64,000 bases of DNA from JACRCT01 sp049841135 (lineage in GTDB: Bacteria > Myxococcota > Myxococcia > Myxococcales > UBA5297): assembly GCA_049841135.1 (NCBI GenBank), contig JASGHK010000004.1:1612001-1676000 (forward strand), given 5' to 3'. Below the pieces are notes generated by a model. That model made no database searches. It was given only the letters and a program-made list of their open reading frames with translations, and was not told the DNA's origin. This document shows, one piece after another, positions 1-10,220 of the stretch; position 1 is the stretch's first letter; every line of letters begins with the position of its first letter. The position numbers and the translations under genes are program-made.

Positions 1-2
1 CG

Positions 3-1445
3 CTCTACCCCGACGCGACGACGCTGGCGTCGGAGCTGCACTCCCAGGGCTTCGCGTGGCACGCCTACTTCAACTCGTTCATCAACCAGGACACGCGCGT
101 CTACGCCGAGGCGCTCAAAGACGGGCACTTGGTGAAGAAGGCCAGCGGCTCGGGCTCGGAGCCGTACCTGTTCCAGGGAATCCTCTTCAAGCCCTCGGGC
201 CTGGCGGACCTGTCGCGGCCGGCGACGCGCGAGTGGATCAAGGGCTACCTGCGCAAGGCGCTGGACGTCGGCTTCGACGGCTGGATGACCGACTTCGGCG
301 AGTGGCTCCCTTACGACGCGGTGCTCGACTCCGGGGAGGATCCGCTCGCTGCCCACAACCGCTACTCGGCGGAGTGGTCGCGGCTGAGCCACGAAGTGCT
401 CGAGGAGCGAAAGGCCGACGGACGCCAGCGCGTCTTCTTCGCGCGCTCCGGCTGGCTGGGCTCCACCGAGTTCACGCCCATCTACTGGGCGGGCGATCAG
501 CGCACCGACTTCCAGAAGGACGACGGGCTTCCCACCGTGGTCCCCATCTGCCTGGGGCTGGGCCTCGCCGGCGTCTCCACCTGCGCCCACGACATCGGCG
601 GCTACCAGAGCGGGACCAACCCGCCGGCCACCAAGGAGCTGTTCTTCCGCTGGACGACGCTGGGGGCGCTCTCGCCGGTGATGCGCACGCACCACGGCAC
701 CGACCCGAAGAACCAATGGTGGTTCGGCCAGGACGCGGAGACATTGGCCCACTACAAGCGCTGGGCGCAGCTCCACATCCGGCTCTTCCCCTACCTCGAC
801 GGCGGCGCGTCGATCGCCGAGGCCACCGGGTTGCCGCTGATGCGCGCGCTGCCGCTCGCCTTCCCGGAAGACGGCGATGGCTGGGACGAGATGGAGGAAT
901 ACCTGCTTGGTCCGGCGCTGCTGGTGGCTCCGGTCGTCGAGCAGGGCGCGAGCTCGCGGCTGGTGCACTTCCCTCCTGGAAAGTGGCTGCCGCTCTCGGG
1001 CGGACCGGCGATCTCCGGTCCGGCCGACCAGAGCGTCGACGCGCCGATGACCGAGATTCCCGTCTTCGCCCGCGCCGGCAGCCTCGTGCCCATGCTCGTC
1101 GAAGGCGTACAGACGCTCTTGCCCGCGCAGCCTCCGATCGTCGACCTCGCCGCGGTCGAAGGCCGGCGCGTCCTGCTCGTCTTCGCCGGCGCCGAGGGCT
1201 CGTTCACCGAGCGCGACGGGACGAGCTACCGGCTGGAGCTGACCACGAGCTTCGCCGACGGCTTCCGCGAGGCCGGCAGCGCCTTGCCTGCCTGCACCCG
1301 CGCGGACCAGCGAGGCTGCATTGAACCCGCGACCGCGGAGGGCACGCTCGTGCGTTTCACGGGCCAGGGCCCGCTCGAGTTCGACGCCTACCGGCTCACC
1401 GTCACCGGCACGAGCCGGACGATCGACGCGATCGTCCGCAAGTGA
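3..1445 (+). CDS. GH31 alpha-glycosidase, sulfoquinovosidase/alpha-glucosidase-like (5' truncated)
   Basis: The reading frame is open from the first bases of the window, so the N-terminal part lies outside; the first in-window ATG at 129 is internal. The protein hydrolyses alpha-glycosides by the retaining GH31 mechanism. Visible motifs are the nucleophile region GWMTDFGEW (Asp codon 291-293) and the acid/base region WAGDQRTD (Asp codon 495-497). They are followed by the conserved HDIGGY, MRTHHG and YLLGPALLVAPV strings of the barrel and its C-terminal beta domain. The DFGE form of the nucleophile and the WAGDQ context resemble YihQ-type sulfoquinovosidases more than classic alpha-glucosidases. 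The sulfonate-binding residues of that family lie in the missing part, so the substrate is open. The tail after about 1240 looks like a beta-sandwich with two Cys. No signal peptide can be judged. The next gene starts 21 bases downstream on the same strand. Confidence 0.88.
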   Translation, partial: LYPDATTLASELHSQGFAWHAYFNSFINQDTRVYAEALKDGHLVKKASGSGSEPYLFQGILFKPSGLADLSRPATREWIKGYLRKALDVGFDGWMTDFGEWLPYDAVLDSGEDPLAAHNRYSAEWSRLSHEVLEERKADGRQRVFFARSGWLGSTEFTPIYWAGDQRTDFQKDDGLPTVVPICLGLGLAGVSTCAHDIGGYQSGTNPPATKELFFRWTTLGALSPVMRTHHGTDPKNQWWFGQDAETLAHYKRWAQLHIRLFPYLDGGASIAEATGLPLMRALPLAFPEDGDGWDEMEEYLLGPALLVAPVVEQGASSRLVHFPPGKWLPLSGGPAISGPADQSVDAPMTEIPVFARAGSLVPMLVEGVQTLLPAQPPIVDLAAVEGRRVLLVFAGAEGSFTERDGTSYRLELTTSFADGFREAGSALPACTRADQRGCIEPATAEGTLVRFTGQGPLEFDAYRLTVTGTSRTIDAIVRK

Positions 1446-1466
1446 TCCCGGCTACCATCCGGCCCC

Positions 1467-2105
1467 GTGAACCCGTTCTCTCTCTTCCGGCGCCGCGCAA
1501 AGCCGCCTCGAAGTCGCGAGCTCGCCGCGGCCGGCGCCCCGCTCGGGCTGACGCCGGTCCCCGGGCTCGAGGCCTACGCGAAGTTCGTGCTCCAGGGCAC
1601 GGTCTTCGACTGGTCGCGCGTGGTCGCCGCCATCCGCGGCACCACCGCACACGGTGAGCTGTCGATCATCGACCTCGGGCTGGCCAACCCGGGCGATGCC
1701 CGTGCCTCGCACGTGGAGACCGTCGCCGTCTTCCACGGAGAGCACGGCTTGCCGCGCATGGTCGTCCAGCCCCGCGGCACCGAGCGCCTCGCCGAGGTGC
1801 AGCTGCGCAAGCTCCACTTCAAGCAGCCCCACCCCGAGACGAGCTCCGACGACGAGACCTACTTCAGCCTCTCGTACACCGTGCAGGCCGAGGACGAGGC
1901 GGCCGTCCTCAGGCTCTTCTCCAAAGCCACCATCTCGCAGTTCGTCCAGATCGAGGATGCGCGCGTCACACCCTGCCTGGACGTGCTGCCGGACCGGATC
2001 GCGTTCTGCCGCGCCAGCAAGGCGGTCGGCACGGACGACCTGCCGACCTTCCTCGCCCAGGGACAGGCCCTCATCCAGGCGCTTCGCAGCGCCATCCGCA
2101 GATAG
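1467..2105 (+). CDS. conserved hypothetical protein, 212 aa
   Basis: The frame starts with ATG and reads MNPFSLFRRRAKPPRS, a basic N-terminus without a clear signal peptide or membrane segment. The rest is a soluble alpha/beta pattern, with regular strands such as GELSIIDLGLANPG and ETYFSLSYTVQAEDEAAVLR, and no catalytic motif that I recognise. It follows the glycosidase after 21 bases and ends one base before the convergent VWA gene, so the two stop codons abut. Co-transcription with the glycosidase is likely from spacing alone. I do not assign a function. Confidence 0.6.
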   Translation: MNPFSLFRRRAKPPRSRELAAAGAPLGLTPVPGLEAYAKFVLQGTVFDWSRVVAAIRGTTAHGELSIIDLGLANPGDARASHVETVAVFHGEHGLPRMVVQPRGTERLAEVQLRKLHFKQPHPETSSDDETYFSLSYTVQAEDEAAVLRLFSKATISQFVQIEDARVTPCLDVLPDRIAFCRASKAVGTDDLPTFLAQGQALIQALRSAIRR

Positions 2106-3857
2106 CTACTTGGCGCGCGGATGCAGCTGGATGGGCCCGGCGTACTTCTCGCCGGCTGGCTCTGGCGCCGCGGCCTGCTGCCCCTCGACGAGCTCGGGGT
2201 GTCGGTCGGCCCGGCCCCACCCTTTCAGCTCGTCGCGAATCTGCTGGTAGAGGATGTCGTCGAGATTGTTGCTCTTGAAGTTCCCGGTGACGCCGTGCGC
2301 GGCTGCCGTGGCCTGGGCGCTGCCGTACTCGATGAACACGAACTTGCCCCGGGTGTACTGGGCGACCTGCCGCCAGACCAGCGTCCCCAGGGCGCTCAAG
2401 CCGCTGGCGGCGATGGAGTGCACGCGGATGCCCTTGGCCAGCGCGGCCTTCATCGTCTGCCCGTAGCCGACGTCGCCTTCGTAGTCCATGTGCGGAGGCG
2501 CATCGCCGATGAGGAAGACCACCTTGGCCGCTCCGGGGCGCCACTTGGCGGCCACGGCCTCGGCCAGCGCGCGGTTCACCGACTCCGGCTCGTCGCCGCC
2601 GCCGCCCGCCTCGACCTTCTGCAAGGTCTGCATGAAGGTGCGGACGTCGCTGGTGAAGGCGATGGGGCGCGTGACGTAGTCGTCGCCCAGGTCGCGGAAG
2701 AGAACCGCGCCGTAGCGAAGGTCGAGCTTCTGGGTGAGGCCGCGCAGGCGGTCGGTGACGGTGAGTAGCGTGGCCTTGATGCGGTCGATCTCGTCGCTCA
2801 TCGAGCCGGTGGTATCGAGCGCGAACAGCACGTCGAGCTGGATGGCGCCGTTGATCGCGCGGTCGGCCTCGAAGGAGAGCGTCAGGTCCTTGGTGCCGTC
2901 CCAGGAGGCGCGGGCCTTCTGGCCGCCGAAGCTCGCCTCGACGGCGTAGGTCGTGGGCTCGCCGGACATGCGGTGGGCGCGGGGATAGAACGGGACGCGA
3001 CCGTCGCCGTAGGTCGTCCCGCTGGTCGCGCTCTGGCCGCGCTCGTCGACGATGCGGACACTGGCCGTGGGAATCGGCAGGCCCTTGGCGTCCACCACCC
3101 TCACGTAGCGACGGTCGCGGACGTCGACCAGGTTGGCCACGCCCGTGTCGCCGCGGTCGCTCCAAGACAGGAGGAACTGGACGAACTTGTCGAACTCGGC
3201 GTTGTCGTCGGTGGCGCCGGCCTTGAGCGGCTCAGCCGCAGGCACTTCCCGTGTCGTTCGGTAGAAGCCCACGCCTCCCGCGCCGAAGGCGGAGGTTCCG
3301 ACTCCACGGCCCTTGGTGCCGATGCCTCCGATTCCGACGGTGCCGGCGAGGCCACCTCCGCCGCTTCCAGTCCCTGAAATGCCGAGCTCGCCCCGGCTTG
3401 CGAGAGCTCCCATCATTCCTGCTTCGTCGGCCCTCGAGCCGAACGGGTTTCCGATGGCGCCATCGATATCGCCGCCGACCCCCTCTTGGCCAAAGAGCGC
3501 CAGCAGACCCGAACGCGCCACTTGGTCCTTGGCGATGAGGTCGGCCGAGCGGTGGTAGTCGACGATTTCAGCTGATGCGCTCGGAGCGACGACTGTCTTC
3601 CGGTCCGCCGGGTTGACGTTGGAATCGTCCTCGGCGACCTCGCGGGAGCCCAGCGTGCCTTCCTCGCGTGCGGCGCTCCCCGCCTCATCCAGAGCGCCCA
3701 CTTTCTCCTGGGCCAGCGGCGACTCGAAGACGCCCATCTGGAAGGCGACCGCAAACCCGAGGCCGACGACGACGACCAGCCCACCTGGGATGGCGACCCT
3801 CGGCGACACGAGGAAGCGACGGGACTTGGACGCAAAGGCGTCGTTGGGCTCGGACAT
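2106..3857 (-). CDS. VWA-domain membrane-anchored protein
   Basis: The start is ATG at 3857, chosen because AGGAGG lies 9 bases upstream; the frame is open further but would run through the divergent gene at 4003. The protein has about 583 residues. Residues about 20-40 (VAIPGGLVVVVGLGFAVAF) form one transmembrane segment, so most of the chain is probably periplasmic. A Gly/Ala-rich low-complexity part follows. Next come a short beta domain (RDRRYVRVVDAKGLPIPTA) and a von Willebrand A domain whose MIDAS begins DTTGSMSDE and continues with GGGGDEPE. Such proteins act as metal-dependent adhesion or assembly scaffolds; the partner is unknown. The C-terminus includes HPELVEG, which is the translation of an interspersed repeat (2181-2203), so the last about 35 residues may be a recent extension. 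Confidence 0.8.
   Translation of the reverse strand: MSEPNDAFASKSRRFLVSPRVAIPGGLVVVVGLGFAVAFQMGVFESPLAQEKVGALDEAGSAAREEGTLGSREVAEDDSNVNPADRKTVVAPSASAEIVDYHRSADLIAKDQVARSGLLALFGQEGVGGDIDGAIGNPFGSRADEAGMMGALASRGELGISGTGSGGGGLAGTVGIGGIGTKGRGVGTSAFGAGGVGFYRTTREVPAAEPLKAGATDDNAEFDKFVQFLLSWSDRGDTGVANLVDVRDRRYVRVVDAKGLPIPTASVRIVDERGQSATSGTTYGDGRVPFYPRAHRMSGEPTTYAVEASFGGQKARASWDGTKDLTLSFEADRAINGAIQLDVLFALDTTGSMSDEIDRIKATLLTVTDRLRGLTQKLDLRYGAVLFRDLGDDYVTRPIAFTSDVRTFMQTLQKVEAGGGGDEPESVNRALAEAVAAKWRPGAAKVVFLIGDAPPHMDYEGDVGYGQTMKAALAKGIRVHSIAASGLSALGTLVWRQVAQYTRGKFVFIEYGSAQATAAAHGVTGNFKSNNLDDILYQQIRDELKGWGRADRHPELVEGQQAAAPEPAGEKYAGPIQLHPRAK
2181..2203. repeat. REP-like repeat translated in-frame as HPELVEG
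   Basis: The 23 bases CCCCTCGACGAGCTCGGGG plus TGTC match those at 50538-50560 except for one base. Here the repeat lies inside the 3' end of the VWA gene and is translated. The phrase PELVEG is familiar as the translation of short palindromic repeats in many genomes. Confidence 0.6.
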
Positions 3858-4002
3858 GACGTCGGGCCTCCTGAAGAGCTCGAAAGGAATCGGGAGCGGC
3901 GTTCTGTGCGGGTGAGACAGCGTCCCAGAGCCCGCGGTTCCCCGGCCGGCGCTATGCTCGTGGCCCCACCGCCAGCCGTGCGGATTCCCGAGGTGAACGT
4001 CG

Positions 4003-6204
4003 ATGGGCCCACGCTCGACGCATCCTGCTTTCCACTTCACCTTCGTGCTGCTCGCCTTCCTCGCCTCGGCGAGCGGCTGCGACTGCGGCACAGGCCTCCT
4101 CAGCCTCCCCGACGGCTCGATCTCGAAGCCGACCGACGCCGCCTCGACCGACGGCGGCAGCCAACCTGGGGCGCTGACGATCGAGCCGGCGGATCCGGTA
4201 GTCACGCTCTCGGGGCTGCCCTACCCCACCGTCGCGTTCGTGGTGAAGAAGGCGGGCGTCGTCGTCTCCGCCCAGTTCTCCATCGACCGCCCCGAGCTCG
4301 GAGCCGTCCAGCCCGGCGGAACGTTCGTCCCCAGCGGGAGCGCCGCCGGCGTCGGCCAGGTCACCGCCACCTCCGAGGGCACGTCGGTCTCCACGACGAT
4401 CACCATCAAGATCACCGCCGAGGAGAACGGCGCTGCCGGGCCGGACGGCGGCTTCGGCCCGGGCGGTTGGGCAGGCGTCGGCGGCGAGGGACCCGGCCCC
4501 GCCGTCTCCGACCCGGTCAAGGCGGTCCTCGACTCGCCTCCGCAGGCCGACTCCTCGCTCGCGATGCTCTACCCGTACGACGGCACCGTCTGGCCGCTGG
4601 CCCAGCTCGCGCCGCTGCTCCAATGGGCCGGAACGCCGTCGCTGCTCAACTCGGCTGAGGCGGTGCGCATCCACCTGTCCTGCTCCAACTTCGACTGGCG
4701 CGGCTACTTCGGCCGCCCCGGCGCGCTCGCGCCTGGCGCGCCCTACCAACGCCACCCGATTCCCCAAGACGCCTGGGAGACCGCCACCAACGCGGCAGCG
4801 GGCGGCTCGCTGACGATGGAGATCGTCCTCGCCTCCGGTGGCCGGGCCTACGGGCCGCTCACGGAGACGTGGAAGATCTCCAAGGGCCCGCTCAAGGGCG
4901 TCGTCTACTACCAGTCCTACGGCACCAACCTCGCCAAGAACTACGACGGCGCCAAGGGAGGCGACGGGCGGTTCGGTGGCGCCACGCTGGCCATCAAGCC
5001 CGGCCGCACCGACCCCACACTCGTCGCCGGCAAGGACGGCGGCCATGAGAGCTGCCGCGTCTGCCACTCGGTCTCCGCCGATGGCAGCCGCATGGTCGTG
5101 CAGCACGGCGAGAACTACGACGCCTCCTCCAGCTACGACCTGAAGAACGGCTACGCCGAGACCCCGTACGCCGCCGGCGCGGACTTCAAGTTCGCCGGCC
5201 TCTACCCCGACGGAAGCGTGGGCCTCTTGAGCCACGCCACCGAGTACTTCGGCATCCCCTACGACACCGCGCTCTACGACCTGCCGAGCGGCACCCAGCT
5301 CGCGGCGCCAGGGCTCTCTGAATTCCTCACCCAGGCCGGCTTCCCGTCCTTCTCGCCCGACGGCAAGCACGTCGCCTTCAACTTCATTGCCGGGCCCGGC
5401 AATGCCGCCATCGGCGCGGGCGACCACACCAAGCTCGTGCTCATGGACTACGACCATGCGACGCACGGCTTCTCGGCCCCCACCGTGCTCTATGCGAGCA
5501 CCGCCGACCGCCCGCCGGCCTGGCCCTCGTTCCTGCCCACCAACGGCGGGGTCGTCTTCCAGAAGGTGCTGCCCGGCAACTCGAGCGGCGAGCTGTTCGC
5601 CACCCGCAACGGCGCCCGCGGCGAGCTGTGGTGGACGGACCTGGCGGGCACCTCGGCGCGGCTGGACCGGCTCAACGGCGTCGGACTGCCCACCGGACCT
5701 GCCTCGCACTCCGACGACTCGACCTTGAACTTCGAGCCCACCGTCTGCCCGCTGCCCTCGGGCGGCTACGCCTGGGTCGTCTTCATGAGCCGGCGCCTGT
5801 ACGGCAACGTCGCCACCATCGACCCGTGGTGGAGCGACCCGCGCGAGCACGACCTCGTCTCGCTGACGACCACCAAGAAACTGTGGGTTGCGGCCATCGA
5901 CCTCGACGCCGCGCCGGGCACCGACCCGAGCCACCCGGCGTTCTACCTGCCGGCCCAGGAGATCCTGGCCGGCAACACGCGCGGGTTCTGGGTGGTCGAC
6001 CCCTGCCGGACCGACGGCAGCTCCTGTGAGAGCGGCGACCAGTGCTGCGGCGGCTACTGCGTGCAGAGCGAGCTCGGCGGCACCTGCACCAGCACGCACT
6101 CGGGCTGCTCACCGGAGTTCGACCGCTGCACCGTGACCGCCGACTGCTGCACCGGCGGCCTAGAGTGCGTCAACGCGCGCTGCGTCTACCTCGGGCCGAA
6201 CTGA
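4003..6204 (+). CDS. large lipoprotein with Ig-like, CXXCH and propeller-like parts
   Basis: ATG at 4003 has GAGGTGA about 7 bases upstream. A signal peptide ends in a lipobox-like ASGC near residue 26, so a lipidated envelope protein is likely. Residues about 55-145 look like a bacterial Ig-like domain (VTLSGLPYPTVAFVV). A Pro/Gly linker is followed by a middle region with one haem-type motif, CRVCHS, near residue 350. WD40/TolB-like blade sequences come next, such as FPSFSPDGKHVAFNF. The last about 60 residues hold 12 cysteines in a knot-like spacing (DQCCGGYCVQ). The combination suggests a surface-exposed c-type cytochrome-like or substrate-binding protein, but a single CXXCH may be fortuitous. 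It is divergent from the VWA gene with 145 bases between the starts. Confidence 0.7.
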   Translation: MGPRSTHPAFHFTFVLLAFLASASGCDCGTGLLSLPDGSISKPTDAASTDGGSQPGALTIEPADPVVTLSGLPYPTVAFVVKKAGVVVSAQFSIDRPELGAVQPGGTFVPSGSAAGVGQVTATSEGTSVSTTITIKITAEENGAAGPDGGFGPGGWAGVGGEGPGPAVSDPVKAVLDSPPQADSSLAMLYPYDGTVWPLAQLAPLLQWAGTPSLLNSAEAVRIHLSCSNFDWRGYFGRPGALAPGAPYQRHPIPQDAWETATNAAAGGSLTMEIVLASGGRAYGPLTETWKISKGPLKGVVYYQSYGTNLAKNYDGAKGGDGRFGGATLAIKPGRTDPTLVAGKDGGHESCRVCHSVSADGSRMVVQHGENYDASSSYDLKNGYAETPYAAGADFKFAGLYPDGSVGLLSHATEYFGIPYDTALYDLPSGTQLAAPGLSEFLTQAGFPSFSPDGKHVAFNFIAGPGNAAIGAGDHTKLVLMDYDHATHGFSAPTVLYASTADRPPAWPSFLPTNGGVVFQKVLPGNSSGELFATRNGARGELWWTDLAGTSARLDRLNGVGLPTGPASHSDDSTLNFEPTVCPLPSGGYAWVVFMSRRLYGNVATIDPWWSDPREHDLVSLTTTKKLWVAAIDLDAAPGTDPSHPAFYLPAQEILAGNTRGFWVVDPCRTDGSSCESGDQCCGGYCVQSELGGTCTSTHSGCSPEFDRCTVTADCCTGGLECVNARCVYLGPN

Positions 6205-6321
6205 GAGCTGAGCACGACGAACGCGCGGTTTGTCGGTGGATCCGGTCCTATCTTTGGCCGGCCATGTTGATGGTTACCGACATACCTTCAGCAAGGTCAT
6301 GTCACAAAGCAGCTGCCTATC

Positions 6322-7740
6322 TTACGCAGGGCGGGATCGTGGCCAATCCGTGTGCACCGCCACGCCCGGCTTGTCCGTGCGCTCGTAGGTGTGGCTGCCG
6401 AAGTAGTCCCGCTGGGCCTGGATGACTGCGCCGGTCCCGCGCGAGGTGCGCAGCGTGTCGAACCAGGCGAGCGAGGCGGACAGGCCGGGGATGGGCAGGC
6501 CGGCGCTCGTCGCCGCCGACACCACCCGCCGCCACGCGCCTTCGCGCTTTTGCAGCTCCCCGGCGAAGTCGGGCGAGAGCGCGAGCATCTCCAGCGCCGG
6601 CTGCGCGGCGAACGCCTCGCGCACCCGCTCCAGGAACCGCGCGCGGATGATGCAGCCGGCCGTCCAGATTCGGGCGACCTCGGCGAGGTCGGTGCCGTAG
6701 TCCCGCTCGGCGCTGGCGCGGCCGAGCATGGCGAAGCCCTGGGCGTAGCTGGCGATCTTGGAGGCGTAGAGCGCGTCCTGCAGGTCCTGCGGCGACACGC
6801 CCGCGAGCTTGCCCGCCGTGCCGCCCACCGCCGTCTCGAACTGCACGCGCAGCGCCCGCCCGGCGCTCAGGTTCCGCGCGTCCACCGCGGCGGCGATGGT
6901 CGGGATGGCGACGCCCATCTCGGCGGCGGCGATGGCCGTCCACTTCCCGGTGCCCTTCTGCCCGGCCTGGTCCAGGACGGCGTCGAGCAGCAGCGCTCCC
7001 GGCGTCTCGGGGTCGGGCGCGCGCAGGATGTCTGCGGTGATCTCCACGAGGTAGCTGCCGAGCTCGCCCTCGTTCCACCGCGAGAAGATGGCCGCGGCCT
7101 CGTCGGCGGGCAGGCCCAGGCCGCCGCGCAGCAGCATCACCGTCTCGGCGATGAGCTGCATGTCGCCGTACTCGATGCCGTTATGGACCATCTTCACGAA
7201 GTGCCCGGCCGAACCGCGCCCACACCAGGTCACGCACGCGCCCGAGTCGCTCCTGGCCGCGATGGCCTCCAGCAGCGGCCGCAGGCGCTCGTACGAGGCG
7301 GGGTCGCCGCCGGGCATGATGGCCGGGCCCTTGAGCGCGCCCTCGGAGCCGCCGGAGATGCCCATCCCGACGAATCGCCACGGCCGGTCCTTGCTGCGCA
7401 CCAGGCGGCGCTCGGTGTCGGCGTAGAGGCTGTTGCCGGCATCGACGATCACGTCGCCCTCCTCGAGCAGCGCGTCGAGCGAGTCGATCACCGAGTCGAC
7501 CGGCGCGCCGGCGTTGACCAGCGCGATGATCCGCCGGGGACGCTCCAGGCCCTTGACCAGCTCGGCGAGCGTGGGCGCGATCGCGAGGCGCGCCTCGGGG
7601 TGCTCGGCCGCGAGCTTGCGCCCACCCTCGAGGTTGCGGTCGAAGCCGCCCACCCGGTAGCCGCGGCTCGCGCAGTTGCGCGCCAGGTTGCCGCCCATCA
7701 CGCCCAGGCCGATCACACCGACGTCGTTCAGTTCGCTCAT
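6322..7740 (-). CDS. gnd: 6-phosphogluconate dehydrogenase
   Basis: This cytosolic enzyme oxidises 6-phosphogluconate to ribulose 5-phosphate and CO2 with NADP. The 472-residue length is that of the long form (about 470). The N-terminal Rossmann fold shows GLGVMGGNLA, followed by the substrate signature GISGGSEGALKGPAIMPGG and the catalytic segment FVKMVHNGIEYGDMQ. The helical domain has GQKGTGKWT. ATG at 7740 is preceded by GGAGG at 8 bases and overlaps the pgl stop as ATGA, so translation is coupled to pgl. It is the last gene of zwf-pgl-gnd, which together convert glucose 6-phosphate to pentose phosphate and yield two NADPH. No frameshift or missing catalytic residue was seen. Confidence 0.96.
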   Translation of the reverse strand: MSELNDVGVIGLGVMGGNLARNCASRGYRVGGFDRNLEGGRKLAAEHPEARLAIAPTLAELVKGLERPRRIIALVNAGAPVDSVIDSLDALLEEGDVIVDAGNSLYADTERRLVRSKDRPWRFVGMGISGGSEGALKGPAIMPGGDPASYERLRPLLEAIAARSDSGACVTWCGRGSAGHFVKMVHNGIEYGDMQLIAETVMLLRGGLGLPADEAAAIFSRWNEGELGSYLVEITADILRAPDPETPGALLLDAVLDQAGQKGTGKWTAIAAAEMGVAIPTIAAAVDARNLSAGRALRVQFETAVGGTAGKLAGVSPQDLQDALYASKIASYAQGFAMLGRASAERDYGTDLAEVARIWTAGCIIRARFLERVREAFAAQPALEMLALSPDFAGELQKREGAWRRVVSAATSAGLPIPGLSASLAWFDTLRTSRGTGAVIQAQRDYFGSHTYERTDKPGVAVHTDWPRSRPA

Positions 7741-8370
7741 CGAAGTCCTCCAAGGTCGGTCACGATGATCATCGATTCCAGCGCGCTCGCGGGCAGCGCG
7801 GGTTCGCCCTTCAAGAGCCGCTGCAACGCCGCCCGCTTGCCCTCGCCCGTGGCCAGCAGGATCACCGACTTCGCGGTCTGGAGCATCGGCAGCGTCAGGG
7901 TGATGCGCCGCGGCGGCGGCTTGGGGCTGTCGAGGACCGCCGCCACCAGCTCTCCCTCGGCCGCCCGTCCTGGGAACAACGACGCGACGTGGCCGTCCTC
8001 GCCCATCCCCAGCAGCGCGACGTCCAGGGCCGACTGGAGCTGCGCCTCGAGCCCGGCGCGGACGCGTACACAGGCCGCCTCGGGCGTCTCTTGATCGAGG
8101 TATAGCGGGAGCTCGAAGACCGGGGCCGACGTCAGCAGGCCGGCGCGGTGCGCCTCGCCGCGGTTCGAGCTGCTGTCGGCGAAGTCGACGCACCGCTCGT
8201 CCACCCAGGTCAGGCGGACCCGCGGCCAGAGCGCCGTCGGGACCTTGGCCAGCGCTCGCACGGCCGATCCGCCAGGAATCGCCAGGCGTGGGCGGTCGAA
8301 CGCCTCGAGCGAGCGCGCCAGCAGCGAGCCCGCCTCGGCGACGGCGTCCGCGGCGACGACGATTCGCCGG

Positions 8371-8378
<8 letters not shown>
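7737..8378 (-). CDS. pgl: 6-phosphogluconolactonase
   Basis: This enzyme hydrolyses 6-phosphogluconolactone, the second step of the oxidative pentose phosphate path. I place the start at TTG 8378 because GGAGG lies 8 bases upstream inside the end of zwf and because an earlier start would overlap zwf deeply; the product is about 213 residues. The sequence has the SugarP-isomerase-like fold marks LAIPGGSAVRALAKV near residue 35, WVDERCVDF and LLGMGEDGHVASLFPG. The DevB-type PGL family uses the GEDGHxASLFPG stretch in catalysis. The gene overlaps zwf by 8 bases and gnd by 4, so the three are translationally coupled. Confidence 0.92.
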
Positions 8379-9891
<1,513 letters not shown>

Positions 9892-9978
9892 GGCGGTTCT
9901 TGTAGCGCTTCCTCGATTGGGAATGCCATTCGGCTGTGGAGTCTCGTCATCCCGGAACGTACTTCGAACGCGAATGAT

Positions 9979-10140
9979 GTGTAGTACCCGGCCTCCGCGC
10001 CGGGGGCACCCTCACAGAATTGAGAATCCGAGGCGCGATTGCCGATTCCGACAACTTTGAAATTCACGCGTCCAAGGCGCGCCTCGGACTGTCTCTTCCA
10101 GGCGGTTGCCCGACCCCGGCGCGGAGGCCGGGTACTACAC
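9979..10140. repeat. nested inverted-repeat element (MITE-like)
   Basis: This element fills most of the 329-base gap between zwf and the RND gene. Its outer arms are 27-base perfect inverted repeats (9979-10005 and 10114-10140, starting GTGTAGTACCCGGCCTCC). Inside lie perfect 11-base arms, TCCGAGGCGCG at 10027-10037 and its complement at 10078-10088. There is no ORF. The nested layout, with a single-stranded cruciform potential of 162 bases, suggests a miniature mobile element or a large RNA hairpin upstream of zwf. Confidence 0.7.
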
Positions 10141-10156
10141 CTCGGGCGTTGAGGTC

Positions 10157-10192
10157 GGGGTGGGGTGGGGTGGAGTCGGAGTCGGGGTCGGG
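10157..10192 (+). other. G-run tract, possible G-quadruplex
   Basis: Runs of GGGG occur at 10157, 10162, 10167 and 10184, with GGG at 10190. The tract lies between the repeat element and the RND stop codon, so it is C-rich on the transcribed strand of that operon. A structural role is a guess. Confidence 0.3.
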
Positions 10193-10220
10193 TCGGACGG
10201 AAGAAACGACGCGGACGGCG

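Noticed and set aside
3952..6099. 715-residue minus-strand ORF opposite the lipoprotein at 4003
   Set aside because: Low-complexity Arg/Val/Gly text, no domain, and the plus-strand frame has a signal peptide and motifs.
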